Below, piece after piece: positions 46,566 through 58,022 of a DNA stretch of 64,000 bases. Origin of the DNA: Winogradskyella psychrotolerans RS-3 (lineage in GTDB: Bacteria; Bacteroidota; Bacteroidia; Flavobacteriales; Flavobacteriaceae). The DNA is taken from NCBI RefSeq assembly GCF_000427335.1, contig NZ_ATMR01000034.1, forward strand, positions 1 to 64,000. Direction: 5' to 3'. The stretch's first letter is position 1. Every line of letters starts with the position of its first letter. The notes beneath the pieces were generated by a model. That model did no database searches. It worked only from the letters and a program-made list of their open reading frames with translations, and had not been told where the DNA came from. A program made the translations under genes and the position numbers.

Positions 46566-48762
46566 ATGACCATTTCCATTTGGAGATACAGTCATTTAGT
46601 TTTGGCTGTTATGTCTTCTTTGTTCATTTTAATAGCATCGGTAACAGGTGCTATTTTGGCGTTTGAACCCATTACAAATCAGTTGCAACCGTATGCTGTT
46701 TCTGGGGCAAACGACATTTCTCTTGCTGAAACCTTAAGTGTGTTGCAACAAGAATATGATGAAGTTTTTACACTCGAAATTGATAATAACGATTTTGTAA
46801 GTGCATCAGTCATTACCAAAGAAGGAGACAATGAAACCTTTTATATTAATCCCATTACAGGCGAAAAATTAGGTGATATTATAAAAAAAGCACCAATTTA
46901 TGAATTCGCAACCAACCTTCACCGTTCGCTATTTTTAAAAACAACAGGTCGTGTTTTAATAGGGGTCGTATCCTTTTTGTTATTTCTGATTTCAGTAACA
47001 GGAATTCAACTCATATTAAAACGTCAAGGTGGTATCAAACGTTTCTTTTCTAAAGTGGTTAGAGAAAACTTTGATCAGTATTACCATGTCGTTATTGGTC
47101 GATATACCTTGATTCCTATTGTGATTATTACACTGACAGGTGTGTTTCTATCGCTTGAAAAATTTGATTTACTTCCAAATTCTAAAATTTCACATAATTA
47201 TCCTGAGCAAGATGACGTTGAACACAAATTAGACATCATAGAGTTTCAAACATTTAAAGACATAAAACTTGAAGATGTAAACTATGTTGAATTTCCATTT
47301 TCAGATGATATTGAAGATTATTTCACCGTTAAGTTATCTGACAAAGAAATTTTAGTCAATCAATATACAGGAGCCATCGTCAGTAATCAAACCACCTCGC
47401 TTGTAGCATTAGCGTCTAATTGGAGCTTAATTCTGCATACAGGTCAAGGGACGATTATTTGGTCAGTCGTATTGTTCTTAGCGAGTTTGGCCGTTTTATT
47501 CTTTATGTATTCTGGCTTTGCCATGACGTTGAAACGACGAAAAGAAACAGCGAAAATTAAGAATAAATTCAAAAAAGATGAGGCAGACTATATCATTTTA
47601 GTTGGTTCTGAAACCGGCAATACCTTTAATTCTGCCAAGCTATTTTATAACGCTTTAATCGCAGAAGGTCATTCGGTTTTTATTACAGCTTTAAACGCGT
47701 ATTCAGAATATAAAAAGGTTAAACATGTCATCGTTTTTGCCTCGACTTATGGCGAAGGTGAAGTTCCAACAAGTGCTTCAAATTTCGAAAAGTTATTTCA
47801 AAAAGTACAGCAGAAGCAAACGATTAAGTATGCTGTTGTTGGTTTTGGATCGCTAATGTATCCTGACTATTGTAAATATGCCATAGAAGTCGATGAGATG
47901 TTTCAAAAGCAAGACAATTTTGAGGAACACCTTCCGCTTTTCAAAATTAACAATCAATCGTTTGAAGCTTTTAAAACGTGGATTAAGCAATGGAATGAGC
48001 ACACTAATCACGATTTAAAAATTAAGTTTCAAAAACCTCAAGTCAATTTAAAAAATTAAAGGAGTTTAAGGTTATTAATAAATCAGAGCCTAATAATGAC
48101 GATTCATTTTTAGTGCAATTACGACCTCAAAAAAAGTAAAATTTGAGTCTGGTGATTTATTGTCTTTATATCCGGAAGCCGATTTTATTGAACGCCAATA
48201 TTCCATTGGGAAGTTTGAAGAGGATATCATATTGAGCATTAAAAAGCATGAATTTGGAGTCTGCTCTAATTATTTTAATGACTTAAAAGTCAACGAAATT
48301 GTTAAGGCGCAAGTTAAACGAAACTTAGATTTTCATTTTCCAACGGATGTAAAAGACGTAGTGATGATAGCCAACGGCACAGGAATCGCACCGTTTTTGG
48401 GAATGATTAATGATAATCAAAGTAAAATAAAAACCCACTTATTTTGGGGAGGACGTACACAAGATTCTCTTAGTATTTATGAGAACATTATAGATTCTGC
48501 ATTTAGTAAAAAGACCTTATCTAGTTTTCATATTGCGTATTCGCAAGAGCAGAAAGATAAAATTTACGTTCAAGATTTAATTTTAGAGCATCAAGACTTG
48601 TTAAGTGGTGTATTAAATACTAATGGAGTCATAATGATTTGTGGTTCTGTAGCCATGCAAAATCGCGTTTTAGAAGTGTTGCATACCATCACTACAACAC
48701 ACTTAGACAAACCGTTAAGTGCTTTTGAAAACAATGATCAGCTTAAAATGGATTGTTATTGA
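46566..48762 (+). CDS. PepSY-flavodoxin-FNR membrane reductase (frame broken twice)
   Basis: 732 aa when one A is added to each of the runs at 48050-48055 and 48129-48135. Residues ~10-335: PepSY-type membrane part with four helices (LVLAVMSSLFILIASVTGAI, LIGVVSFLLFLISVTGIQLI, IPIVIITLTGVFLSL, FLASLAVLFFMYSGFAM) and conserved His (NLHRSLF, ILHTGQG) that may bind heme. ~340-485: flavodoxin (LVGSETGNTFNSAKLFY, FASTYGEGEVPTS). ~500-732: FNR-like FAD/NADPH domain (YSIGKF, MIANGTGIAPFLGM, MICGSVAMQ) ending in the aromatic C-terminus DCY. Moves NAD(P)H electrons to the periplasm. Confidence 0.82.
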
Positions 48763-48847
48763 TTATTAATAGATTGTTAAGTGTTGCAAATAGCCTTTCA
48801 ATATGTTATAATTTGTCAATATTAATTGTACTTTTGCGTGCAATTAA

Positions 48848-50331
<1,484 letters not shown>

Positions 50332-50335
50332 CCAA

Positions 50336-50355
50336 ATTCCTGCGAAAGAAGGAAT
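50336..50355. repeat. Degenerate copy of the ATTCCTGC hairpin repeat
   Basis: ATTCCTGC-GAAA-GAAGGAAT, like 2349-2368 but with one arm changed (GCAGGAAT to GAAGGAAT). Confidence 0.7.
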
Positions 50356-50370
50356 CTATATAAAAAACAA

Positions 50371-50400
50371 AAACAGCATCTTTTAAGATGCTGTTTTTTT
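50371..50400 (+). terminator. Rho-independent terminator of guaB
   Basis: AAACAGCATCTT pairs with AAGATGCTGTTT around a TT loop, followed by T; A-rich on the left, so it may also end the convergent gene at 50424. Confidence 0.85.
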
Positions 50401-50423
50401 ATAACTATTATTTTAGTGTGTCC

Positions 50424-51194
50424 TTAGGCTTTACTAGCTTTTACCGGACAACCTATAGCTTTTGTGAAATTTGGACTTGGTTTTTCACCCTTTTCCAAAG
50501 CTTCAATAGCGTCTTTAACAAAGTTGACTTTTACATCTTCAGGTGATTTTGCATTATCGTCTACAGTACCTATATATTGTACTTTACGTTCTGCATCTAA
50601 TAAGAAAACGTGAGGTGTTCTTACAGCTCCATATTGTGGATATATTTTTTGTCCTTCATCAACTAAATATGGAAATGTAAATCCTTTGTCTTCCGAACGT
50701 TTTTGCATTGCTGCGTAACCTTCTTTTTCGTTTTCAGGACTGTTTGGGTTAATCGCAATTACTGGATATCCTTTTGGTGCATATTCATTGTTCAATGCAA
50801 TTAAACGGTCTTCATATAATACTGAAAATGGACATTCGTTACAGGTAAATGTCACGATATAACCTTTTGCATTTTCAATACTAGCTAAAGAAACCATTGA
50901 ACCATCAACGTTCTTTAGATTAAAATCCGTAGCAACATCACCAATGTTATAACCTCCAATTTCTTCTAAAGTTTTAGTTTGTTCTGGACTACCACCTCCT
51001 TTTGGTGGTCCTTTTCTATCGCCTCCGTGTGGTGGTCCTTTTCGGTCTCCGTCATGAGGAGGGTGTTCTCCTTTATGATCTTTATGTTGATTTTCAGCAG
51101 AAGGTTCCCCTGTTGTATTTCCTTCGTTTTTACAAGATACAAGTACACTTGCTGATAAGCCAATAATGGCAATTAGGACACTAATTCTTTTCAT
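50424..51194 (-). CDS. Redoxin-domain lipoprotein
   Basis: 256 aa. SPII signal (SVLIAIIGLSASVLVSC). Residues ~25-75 are a His/Gly/Pro/Lys-rich linker with repeats of GDRKGPP that may bind metal. Then redoxin domain: VATDFNLKNVDGSMVSL, FTCNECPFSVLYEDRL (CxxC), VIAINPNSPENEKEGY, VRTPHVFLLD (cis-Pro) and tail KAIGCPVKASKA. Lipoprotein relative of the cytosolic redoxin at 22930. Its ATG is 7 bp from the stop of the thioredoxin lipoprotein gene. Confidence 0.78.
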   Translation of the reverse strand: MKRISVLIAIIGLSASVLVSCKNEGNTTGEPSAENQHKDHKGEHPPHDGDRKGPPHGGDRKGPPKGGGSPEQTKTLEEIGGYNIGDVATDFNLKNVDGSMVSLASIENAKGYIVTFTCNECPFSVLYEDRLIALNNEYAPKGYPVIAINPNSPENEKEGYAAMQKRSEDKGFTFPYLVDEGQKIYPQYGAVRTPHVFLLDAERKVQYIGTVDDNAKSPEDVKVNFVKDAIEALEKGEKPSPNFTKAIGCPVKASKA

Positions 51195-51201
51195 GTTTGT
51201 T

Positions 51202-51755
51202 TTAATTAAGTTTATGTATTTGGTTTTCTATGTCTTCTAAATTCTCGAATGAACGTTCAAAAAATAAGCGTTCATCTTTGTTGAACATAATGGTAAATGG
51301 AATGGCTCCAGACCAATTAGGATCTATTTTGTCTATCCAAGCGTTAGCATCCGCATCATCTAATAGTACAACTTTCTGGGTTATGTTTTTTTCTTTAAGA
51401 AAGGTTTAAGTTTTGTCTCAATATCTTTTGGGAAATCTAAGCTTACCAAAATCACTTCTACATCTGGGTATTTTGCGGCAAATTCTTCAATGTATGGTAG
51501 CTCTTTAACACAAGGAGCACACCACATAGCCCAAAAATTAACGAGATAAGTTTTATCGGAATCCGTGTAAATTAGTGGTTCAAATTCACTGAAATCGTAA
51601 ACGGAAATGTCTTGATTAAGGTCAACCTTTTCTTGAGTTATTCTATTTTTATCTGAGTTGGTGTTGTTACAACTCACTAAAAAACTAAAGGTAAGAAGTA
51701 GAAAAAATAAGGATACATTATTTTGTACGCGATGCTTTATTCTAAGTAAATTCAA
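51202..51755 (-). CDS. TlpA-like thioredoxin lipoprotein (frame broken)
   Basis: 184 aa when one base is added at the T7 (+ strand) run 51386-51392; as given it ends early at 51381. SPII signal (LFFLLLTFSFLVSC); TlpA/ResA-type domain with NFWAMWCAPCVKELPYIEEF (WCAPC redox motif), VEVILVSLDFPKD, and the restored tail VVLLDDADANAWIDKIDPNW, ending ENQIHKLN. Thiol-disulfide reductant at the periplasm. Pairs with the redoxin lipoprotein 7 bp downstream as a probable electron donor/acceptor couple. Confidence 0.8.
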
Positions 51756-51885
51756 AATTGGGTTTTTAATTATTTACGTTAGACTCAAAAAAACAGGAAA
51801 GGTTTAATTGAAAACAGTTTTTTTTATTTTAATTAAGCTAGACTAGTTAATGGCTATATTTAAATCCAAAAATAAATTGATTTTT

Positions 51886-51926
51886 ATAAAAAAAACAAAA
51901 GCAGCACGGGAATTATGCTGCTTTTG
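51886..51926 (-). terminator. Terminator of the NTF2-like genes
   Basis: CAAAAGCAGCA (51896-51906) pairs with TGCTGCTTTTG (51916-51926); on the complement it is followed by a T run. Confidence 0.8.
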
Positions 51927-51990
51927 CTAGAAGAGTTCTAGTTTAAGGTTAGGTCTACTAAAACACGTTTGAGATATTAATTAAAAGGGA

Positions 51991-52467
51991 TTATTTCTTT
52001 AAAGGAGAATGATGTTCATGTACCATTTTCCAACCATCTTTCGTCTTTACAAATAGCAATGTTATTTGATCGTTTACGGTAACGATATCTTCTCCAAATT
52101 GCAAAACAAAATCAGAGTGGAATGTAAGATTGGCTACGTCTCCATAAACGGCAACTTGTAAGTCTTGAGCTTCAAACTTTATAACCTTAGTTACAGAACC
52201 GAATACGTTACGCTCATGAGCTTCGTTTGCTTCACCGTCATTTCTTGGTTCTCCATTTTTAAATTCGGTAAACTTTGGACCATAAGCATGAAATGAAATT
52301 AGTTTATCCATATCTCCATCCATAATACTTTGTGCAATGGCTCCAAAAGTTTCCATTACTTCTTGTTTTACCTCAGGAAACTCATCGTTAATAAGGTCTG
52401 TTTGTGCTTTACAGCTATTTAAGAATAAACCGAAAGTCAGGATTAATAATGTGAATTGTGTTTTCAT
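51991..52467 (-). CDS. NTF2-like (SnoaL/DUF4440) secreted protein, copy 1
   Basis: 158 aa with lipoprotein-like signal (LLILTFGLFLNSCKAQ). NTF2-like cone fold with ETFGAIAQSIMDGDMDKLI, SFHAYGPKFTEF, ANLTFHSDFVLQFG and DGWKMVHEHHSPLKK. Close paralogue of the next gene upstream (52504), with long identical stretches, so a tandem duplication. Ligand or activity unknown. Downstream of the regulatory gene at 53259. Confidence 0.7.
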   Translation of the reverse strand: MKTQFTLLILTFGLFLNSCKAQTDLINDEFPEVKQEVMETFGAIAQSIMDGDMDKLISFHAYGPKFTEFKNGEPRNDGEANEAHERNVFGSVTKVIKFEAQDLQVAVYGDVANLTFHSDFVLQFGEDIVTVNDQITLLFVKTKDGWKMVHEHHSPLKK

Positions 52468-52503
52468 AAATCGTGTATTAAGTTTTTATTTAAGTCCATT
52501 TAT

Positions 52504-53046
52504 TTAATTTGATAGAGGAGAATGATGTTCATGTACCATTTTCCAGCCATCCGGTGTATTAACAAATAATAAAGTAATTAGATTATTGACTATATGTAGC
52601 TCTCCGTTAATCATTAAATGAAAATCTGATGTAAAGGTTAAATTAGCCACATTTCCATATACAGCAACCTTCAAAGTTCCATCTACAGGCGCAAATTTTA
52701 CAACTCCTCCAGGATCTACTGTTTCGCCAAATAACATACGTTCATTCGCTTCATTACCAGCACTATCAAAAGTATGGCCATCATTGAATTCGGTAAATTT
52801 AGGGCCATACGCATGAAAAGAAATAAGTTGGTCTAAATGCATACCATTTGCTCCATTACCTGCTCCAGCAGTTATACTTTGTGCAATGGCGCCAAAGGTT
52901 TCCATGACTTGCTGTTTGGCTTCAGGAAATGTTGGGTTAATTAAATCTGGAATTTGCTCGGTTTGAACATTGTCATCATCATTTGAACACCCAACAAGAA
53001 GTAATAAGGATGTTAAGATTGCAAGTAATACTGATTTCGTTTTCAT
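52504..53046 (-). CDS. NTF2-like lipoprotein, copy 2
   Basis: 180 aa, SPII signal (LAILTSLLLLVGC). Shares PEAKQQVMETFGAIAQSI, SFHAYGPKFTEF, VYGNVANLTF and DGWKMVHEHHSPL with copy 1 and carries an insertion (AGAGNGANGMHLDQ). 36 bp between the two genes, one operon. Function unknown. Confidence 0.7.
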   Translation of the reverse strand: MKTKSVLLAILTSLLLLVGCSNDDDNVQTEQIPDLINPTFPEAKQQVMETFGAIAQSITAGAGNGANGMHLDQLISFHAYGPKFTEFNDGHTFDSAGNEANERMLFGETVDPGGVVKFAPVDGTLKVAVYGNVANLTFTSDFHLMINGELHIVNNLITLLFVNTPDGWKMVHEHHSPLSN

Positions 53047-53258
53047 AATAATAAGTTTAAGAGGTTAATGATTTAATTTTTACCTTTAATTATATGTTTA
53101 AAAAGTATATTACGAAATTAGAGTTTTAGCTATATTGAGGCATTTACTATGCTTTCAAAAGCTTGAAGTATTTAAGAAAAGCTGAATTTTAGTTGTACTA
53201 TTTATGCAAAGCTGTGATTAAATAGTTAATGAGAGTATTGTAATTTATTGTAAATTAA

Positions 53259-56113
53259 TTACTTAGAGGTGTCGCTTGGTGGAAATCCAAATTCATCTTT
53301 AAAAGCACGACTAAACCAAGATGGATCATTAAAACCAACTTCATAAGCAACTTCAGAAACGGTTTTGTCTGTAGTTGTTAATAATTCTTTAGCATATTGC
53401 AAACGAATAGAACGAATAAAAACAGCTGTAGATTTTTCTGTAATTGCTTTTATCTTTCTATATAATTGAGATTCACTAATAACTAATTTTTTCGCTAGTT
53501 CTGCTGATCTAAAATTTGAATTATTGATTTCTGTTTGAATTAAATTTATTGCTTTTTGAAGGAATTGTAATTTAGGATCTTGAGTCTGATTTTTTAGTAT
53601 GGTCTTAAATCCATCATTTTTAATTTTATGTATTAATTTTTGTCTTATAGCCACTAATTGATCTAAGCGTGTAAATAATTCTTCTTTATTAAATGGTTTT
53701 GCTAAATAGGCATCGGCACCATGAGACAACCCTGTTATACGATCTTCGGTTGTAACTTTAGCCGTTAATATTATGATGGGAATATGGTCTGAACGTTCAT
53801 CTGTTTTTAATGTTGCACAAACTTCAAAACCATCCTTACCTGGCATCATAACATCACAAATAATAATATCTGGTATATTTTCTAAAGCCATCTCAATACC
53901 TTCAATACCATTTACAGCATGAATAGTTTGGTATTTATCAGTGAGACATGTTTTTAAATAGTGTGCCACATCGATATTATCTTCAATGATAAGTACTAAT
54001 GGCAATTCAGAGTTAGTATCTAAAAGTTGAATCGTTTGGTTTACCGAAGTCTTAAGCGTTGGAAAGTTTGAAACATCTTCTATTTGAACTTTTGGACTCA
54101 GTGACGCCTTTCTAGTAATAGGTATTGTAACGCTAAATTCACTTCCTTTTTCTAGTGTACTTTTAACATTTATGTTTCCATTCATTAATTCAACAAGTTC
54201 TTTCGTCAAGGCTAATCCAATGCCTGTGCCTTCATGTTTTCTAATGGTGGAAGCATCTGTTTGGTAAAATCTATTAAATACATTTGGAAGATCATTTTTA
54301 GAAATACCAATACCATTATCTTTAATTTTTATAAATAAAGCATGCTGATCCTTCCGAGTTATTTCATTGATATGCACAATAATTTTACCGTGTTCTGGGG
54401 TAAATTTCACAGCATTAGAAAGTATATTAGACACAATAGATGTTAGCTTATTACTGTCAAAACCCATAATTAGGGAATCAATTTCTGAGTAGACCGTTAA
54501 ACTAATTCCATTTTCTTCGGCATAAGAATTAAAACTCTCACTTATATATTTTAAGAACGGAATCACATCAGACTGCACCAATTGTAAGTCCATATTTCCG
54601 CTTTCAATTTTCGAAAGATCGAGCATTTCATTTACCAAATGCAATAGATTATCGCTATTGCGTTCAATCATTTCTAGAGATGTCTCTAAATTTTTAATGT
54701 CCTTGTTTTTTATATTCGATTTCATGGAGTCTGCCATCCCTTTAATAACAGTTAGTGGTGTTCTAAACTCATGCGTAATATTTGTGAATAAGGTATTTTT
54801 AAGTTGGTTAATTTCTTTAAGTCTTTTGCGTTCTGAAGCTGCTAATTTTCTAGATATAAAAACATAGGCTAAAGCAGATAAAAGGACAAGAAGCCCAATA
54901 CCTAAAATTAAATTCTTCGCGGTGTTTTTTTATTTAGCTCTTTTTGAAACTTAGCATTTAGGAGTTCTTTTTCTTGTACTTGCGCAATACTATCTGTAGC
55001 TAATTGATTGTTGAAAATAATATTCTGAATTTCTGTCCTAGCTTTATCTTCTTTTTCATCATTTAATAGAACTTGATACTTTTCAAAATAGTTAAGCGCT
55101 ATGTGATGCCGATTTAATTTTTTATTAACCTCATACAGACTTTTTAATATGCTTTTATCTAATTTCCAGTTATTGGCTTTATAAATACTTAAGCAATCGT
55201 TGCACTCAAGGTTGGCTTTTGTGTAGTTTCCTAAACCATAGTCTATTTGACATTTAAATAAACTAATATTGCTTTTATAATCTGGATGATCAATGTGTCC
55301 AATAATTGAAATATATTCAATCAAATACTTACTCGCATTATCATAGTCTTCTTCATCAATGTAAATAGAAATTAGATTATATATTCCTTTAGATCCATAT
55401 ATAGGATCTCCTATTTCATTCGCTAATCTAATGCCTTCTTTCCAATGAAAAAGAGATTTAGGAATATCTCCTTTTAAGCGATAAAAACCACCCAAATTAC
55501 CATGTGCTCCAGAAATGCTGTACTTTATTCCATAGTCTGTACTCAGCTTTAAATGTTCTAGATGGTATTTTTCAGCCTCGTCAAAATTACCCAAAGCTCT
55601 ATGAACCATGCCTAAGTGATCAAGACTCCAGCCTTCAGTGACGCTATCACCAATTTTCTTTGAAACTAGAGCTGATTTTTTTAAGACTTTATAAGCATTA
55701 GTATAATCAGAGTAATCAAGATAGGCATCTCCAAGATGGTATAATTCCTTTGCGTATAGCATGCTGTCTTTTATAGCTAGAGCTAGTTCTAGTCCTTTTT
55801 TATAGCTTTCAGTTGCTTTGTTATTATCTTCAAGTTCAAAATAGATATTACCAATTAAGGAATGTGCTTTAGCTTGAAAAGTTGAATTGTTTTTATTTTG
55901 AGCTAATTGAAGCATTTCATAACCTAAAACAAGTGCGCTATCAGTTTTAGAAAATAGATAGTAATCAGGAATTAATTGTGAGATGGCTTTGAACCGTGAA
56001 GAATCTTGAAGCTTTGTGTTAGACCATACTGATTTTAAAGAATCTCTTTGTTTCTGAGCAAAAGAAATTTCCGAAAAAATAAATGTACATATGATTACAA
56101 AAAACAGTCTCAA
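53259..56113 (-). CDS. TPR sensor-histidine kinase-REC-AraC hybrid regulator (frame broken)
   Basis: 951 aa when one base is added to the T7 (+ strand) run at 54925-54931; the length then is an exact multiple of three. Signal peptide (IICTFIFSEISFAQ), ~8 TPR repeats (SLIGNIYFELEDNNKATESY, HGNLGGFYRLKGDIPKSLF) as periplasmic sensor, one membrane helix (GIGLLVLLSALAYVF), HisKA with phospho-His in NITHEFRTPLTV, HATPase (DNGIGIS, GTGIGLALTKELVE), receiver (EDN, phospho-Asp in IICDVMMPG, KPF) and AraC-type HTH (SEVAYEVGFNDPSWFSRAFK). Like Bacteroidota hybrid two-component systems but with a TPR sensor. Target genes may include 51202-53046 (position only). Confidence 0.85.
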
Positions 56114-56240
56114 TTTTTCTATCTAATTGAAACGAAGTTAGTTTAAAATTTTAACAAATTCAAGTAGAAAAGCACTTGCTTATTTATGTTTGAATTAATT
56201 TTAAAAGTTTGTAATTTATTGATTGTAAGTGTTTATAGTG

Positions 56241-56591
56241 TTAGTTAAACCAAACAGCATAACCTTCGCGTCGCAATTCTAAGGCAATTTGTTCTTCTGC
56301 TTTTAATGCTTCAGTTCTAGTAAAAAATGGATCGATATGATTAAAAAGACTCGGACGTAAATAGGTGCCATATTTTTCGACAATATTCGCAGATATTTTA
56401 TAACCTTTTTTATTACGATGTCCTGTTTTGTGTTGAAGAAATCGTTCTTTTGGCGTTTTGCTGGTCATGCCAACATACAAACATTCTAATACACCATTAA
56501 ATTGTGGATTGGCATTTCTAAACTTAGCATTGTCGGTAAAGACACGCTTAGATAATTCTATAACATATATGGTGTAAAGCGTTTTTGCCAT
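56241..56591 (-). CDS. GIY-YIG domain protein
   Basis: 116 aa. GIY-like YTIYVIELSKRVF and YIG-like LECLYVGMTSKTPKERF, then the helix with AGHRNKK-type basic residues, and a Glu-rich C-terminal helix (ALKAEEQIALELRREGY). GIY-YIG nuclease fold of the small stand-alone kind; substrate unknown. The catalytic Arg is in KERFLQHKTG. 18 bp after the GNAT gene on the same strand. Confidence 0.7.
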   Translation of the reverse strand: MAKTLYTIYVIELSKRVFTDNAKFRNANPQFNGVLECLYVGMTSKTPKERFLQHKTGHRNKKGYKISANIVEKYGTYLRPSLFNHIDPFFTRTEALKAEEQIALELRREGYAVWFN

Positions 56592-56608
56592 TTTTAGATG
56601 TATAGACT

Positions 56609-57139
56609 CTATTTGTCATCGCTTAGTACGCGATAACAATGGAGTAACTCTTTATCATTATTTGGTAGTTTGCCAATACCTTTTAAACTAAAACCTAAAC
56701 GCTCTAATAGTTTTCTTGAAGCTAAATTAGTTTCTAATGTATAGCCACTCAATTCGGTTAAACCGTAGTCTTCTTTAGCAGCAATTAGTAATTGATTTGC
56801 GGCTTCAAAAGCATAACCTTTGCCTATATAAGCAGGTAGGAAAGCAAAACCAATATCAGGATCTTTTCTGTCTTCTCTATGGTATAAACCACAAGTACCC
56901 AGTCTTGTATTATCTGATGTTCTAATTACGACGTAATTACTGTAGCCATATTTTTTTAACTGTGGAAAGGCTCTTTCGATGATATAATCTTTAGCGTCTT
57001 TAACAGTTTTTACGTTTCTATCGCCGATATTTTTAATCCATTTTGGCGTGTTCATTAATTCTAAGATAAACGCAGCATCATCCGTGTCAATGGGCTTAAT
57101 GAGTAACCTAGGGGTTTGCAACTGTTTATAGATAGACAC
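56609..57139 (-). CDS. GNAT N-acetyltransferase (RimJ/RimL-like)
   Basis: 176 aa. TPRLLIKPIDTDDAAFILEL start and the acetyl-CoA motif DIGFAFLPAYIGKGYAFEAA, with ETNLASRKLLERLGFS near the end, mark the RimJ/RimL-type acetyltransferase_3 family. Acceptor unknown. Part of a same-strand group with GIY-YIG and DUF6503 genes; 12 bp after the latter. Confidence 0.82.
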   Translation of the reverse strand: MSIYKQLQTPRLLIKPIDTDDAAFILELMNTPKWIKNIGDRNVKTVKDAKDYIIERAFPQLKKYGYSNYVVIRTSDNTRLGTCGLYHREDRKDPDIGFAFLPAYIGKGYAFEAANQLLIAAKEDYGLTELSGYTLETNLASRKLLERLGFSLKGIGKLPNNDKELLHCYRVLSDDK

Positions 57140-57151
57140 TAATGTTTGGTT

Positions 57152-57988
57152 TTATTTTTTGAAATCGTCCTTGGTTAAATTAGTATTGAATTTTATGTTA
57201 GTCCAATTTACGATAATCCATGGATTTTCATCGACGTCTGCTGTCCAAGTAGAGCGTTTATATTTTCGTTTTGTAGGGATTAATAAACCGTCAACTTTTT
57301 CGTAGTCTAAAACCATTAAATTAGGAATCTCCATTTTTCCATAGTCAGCAACAGTAAAAAGAAACTGATCAACCTCTTTAGTGTCTTTATTAATATACAA
57401 TTGGTAGATGTCAGTAGGTTTATCATTTTTTGAATCGAAACTCACCTTTACAACATCATAGTTTTTGTTGTCTATAGTTGTTTCTTCTACAAATTCATAA
57501 TTCAATCCTGGGTCTAATAATTTTTGAAACATCGTAAACCAGTAAAAATTTGTAGGTCTATTGAAAGCGACTCTTTTTAAGTAGTCTTCATTAGTTAAAA
57601 TATCACCGTTATGTTTTAACCAATAGTCGTTGCCGTCATAACCTTGTTCTATTAAGCCTTCAAGATTGGATAATGTTCTTTCATGGGTGTTGTATGCGCC
57701 GTATGATAATTCTCCGTCAAAAATATATTTTTCAGTAGAGCTATCCGTTTTTCCATCTGGTGTTTGGTAGGTATACGTGTAAACAACATCTTTGAGTTGC
57801 CTTAACTTTTCGTAGTTACCTACGTTCTGAACCATGTTAAAAACTAGTTCATGCCCTTTGTTTTGAAATTTTGGAGGCTGTTCCTGTTCTACAGTGCTAG
57901 TTTTATTTTCAGGTTTTACTTGGTTCTCGTTTTTACAAGATACCAAAAGGCCAATTAAAAGAATACTTGTTGTTAGGTGAAGTCTCAT
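57152..57988 (-). CDS. DUF6503 family lipoprotein
   Basis: 278 aa with SPII signal (TSILLIGLLVSCKNENQ). Single-domain outer-membrane-lipoprotein-like beta fold (LolA/LolB-like pattern): VVYTYTYQTPDGKTDSSTE, KYIFDGELSYGAYNTH, GYDGNDYWLKHNGD, VVKVSFDSKNDKPTDIYQLY, IPTKRKYKRSTW. I recognise this as DUF6503; function unknown. Gap of 34 bp after thrC stop region on the same strand. Confidence 0.65.
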   Translation of the reverse strand: MRLHLTTSILLIGLLVSCKNENQVKPENKTSTVEQEQPPKFQNKGHELVFNMVQNVGNYEKLRQLKDVVYTYTYQTPDGKTDSSTEKYIFDGELSYGAYNTHERTLSNLEGLIEQGYDGNDYWLKHNGDILTNEDYLKRVAFNRPTNFYWFTMFQKLLDPGLNYEFVEETTIDNKNYDVVKVSFDSKNDKPTDIYQLYINKDTKEVDQFLFTVADYGKMEIPNLMVLDYEKVDGLLIPTKRKYKRSTWTADVDENPWIIVNWTNIKFNTNLTKDDFKK

Positions 57989-58022
57989 TTATGGTAAAAT
58001 TAAGTTAGTTATTATGCAGTCA

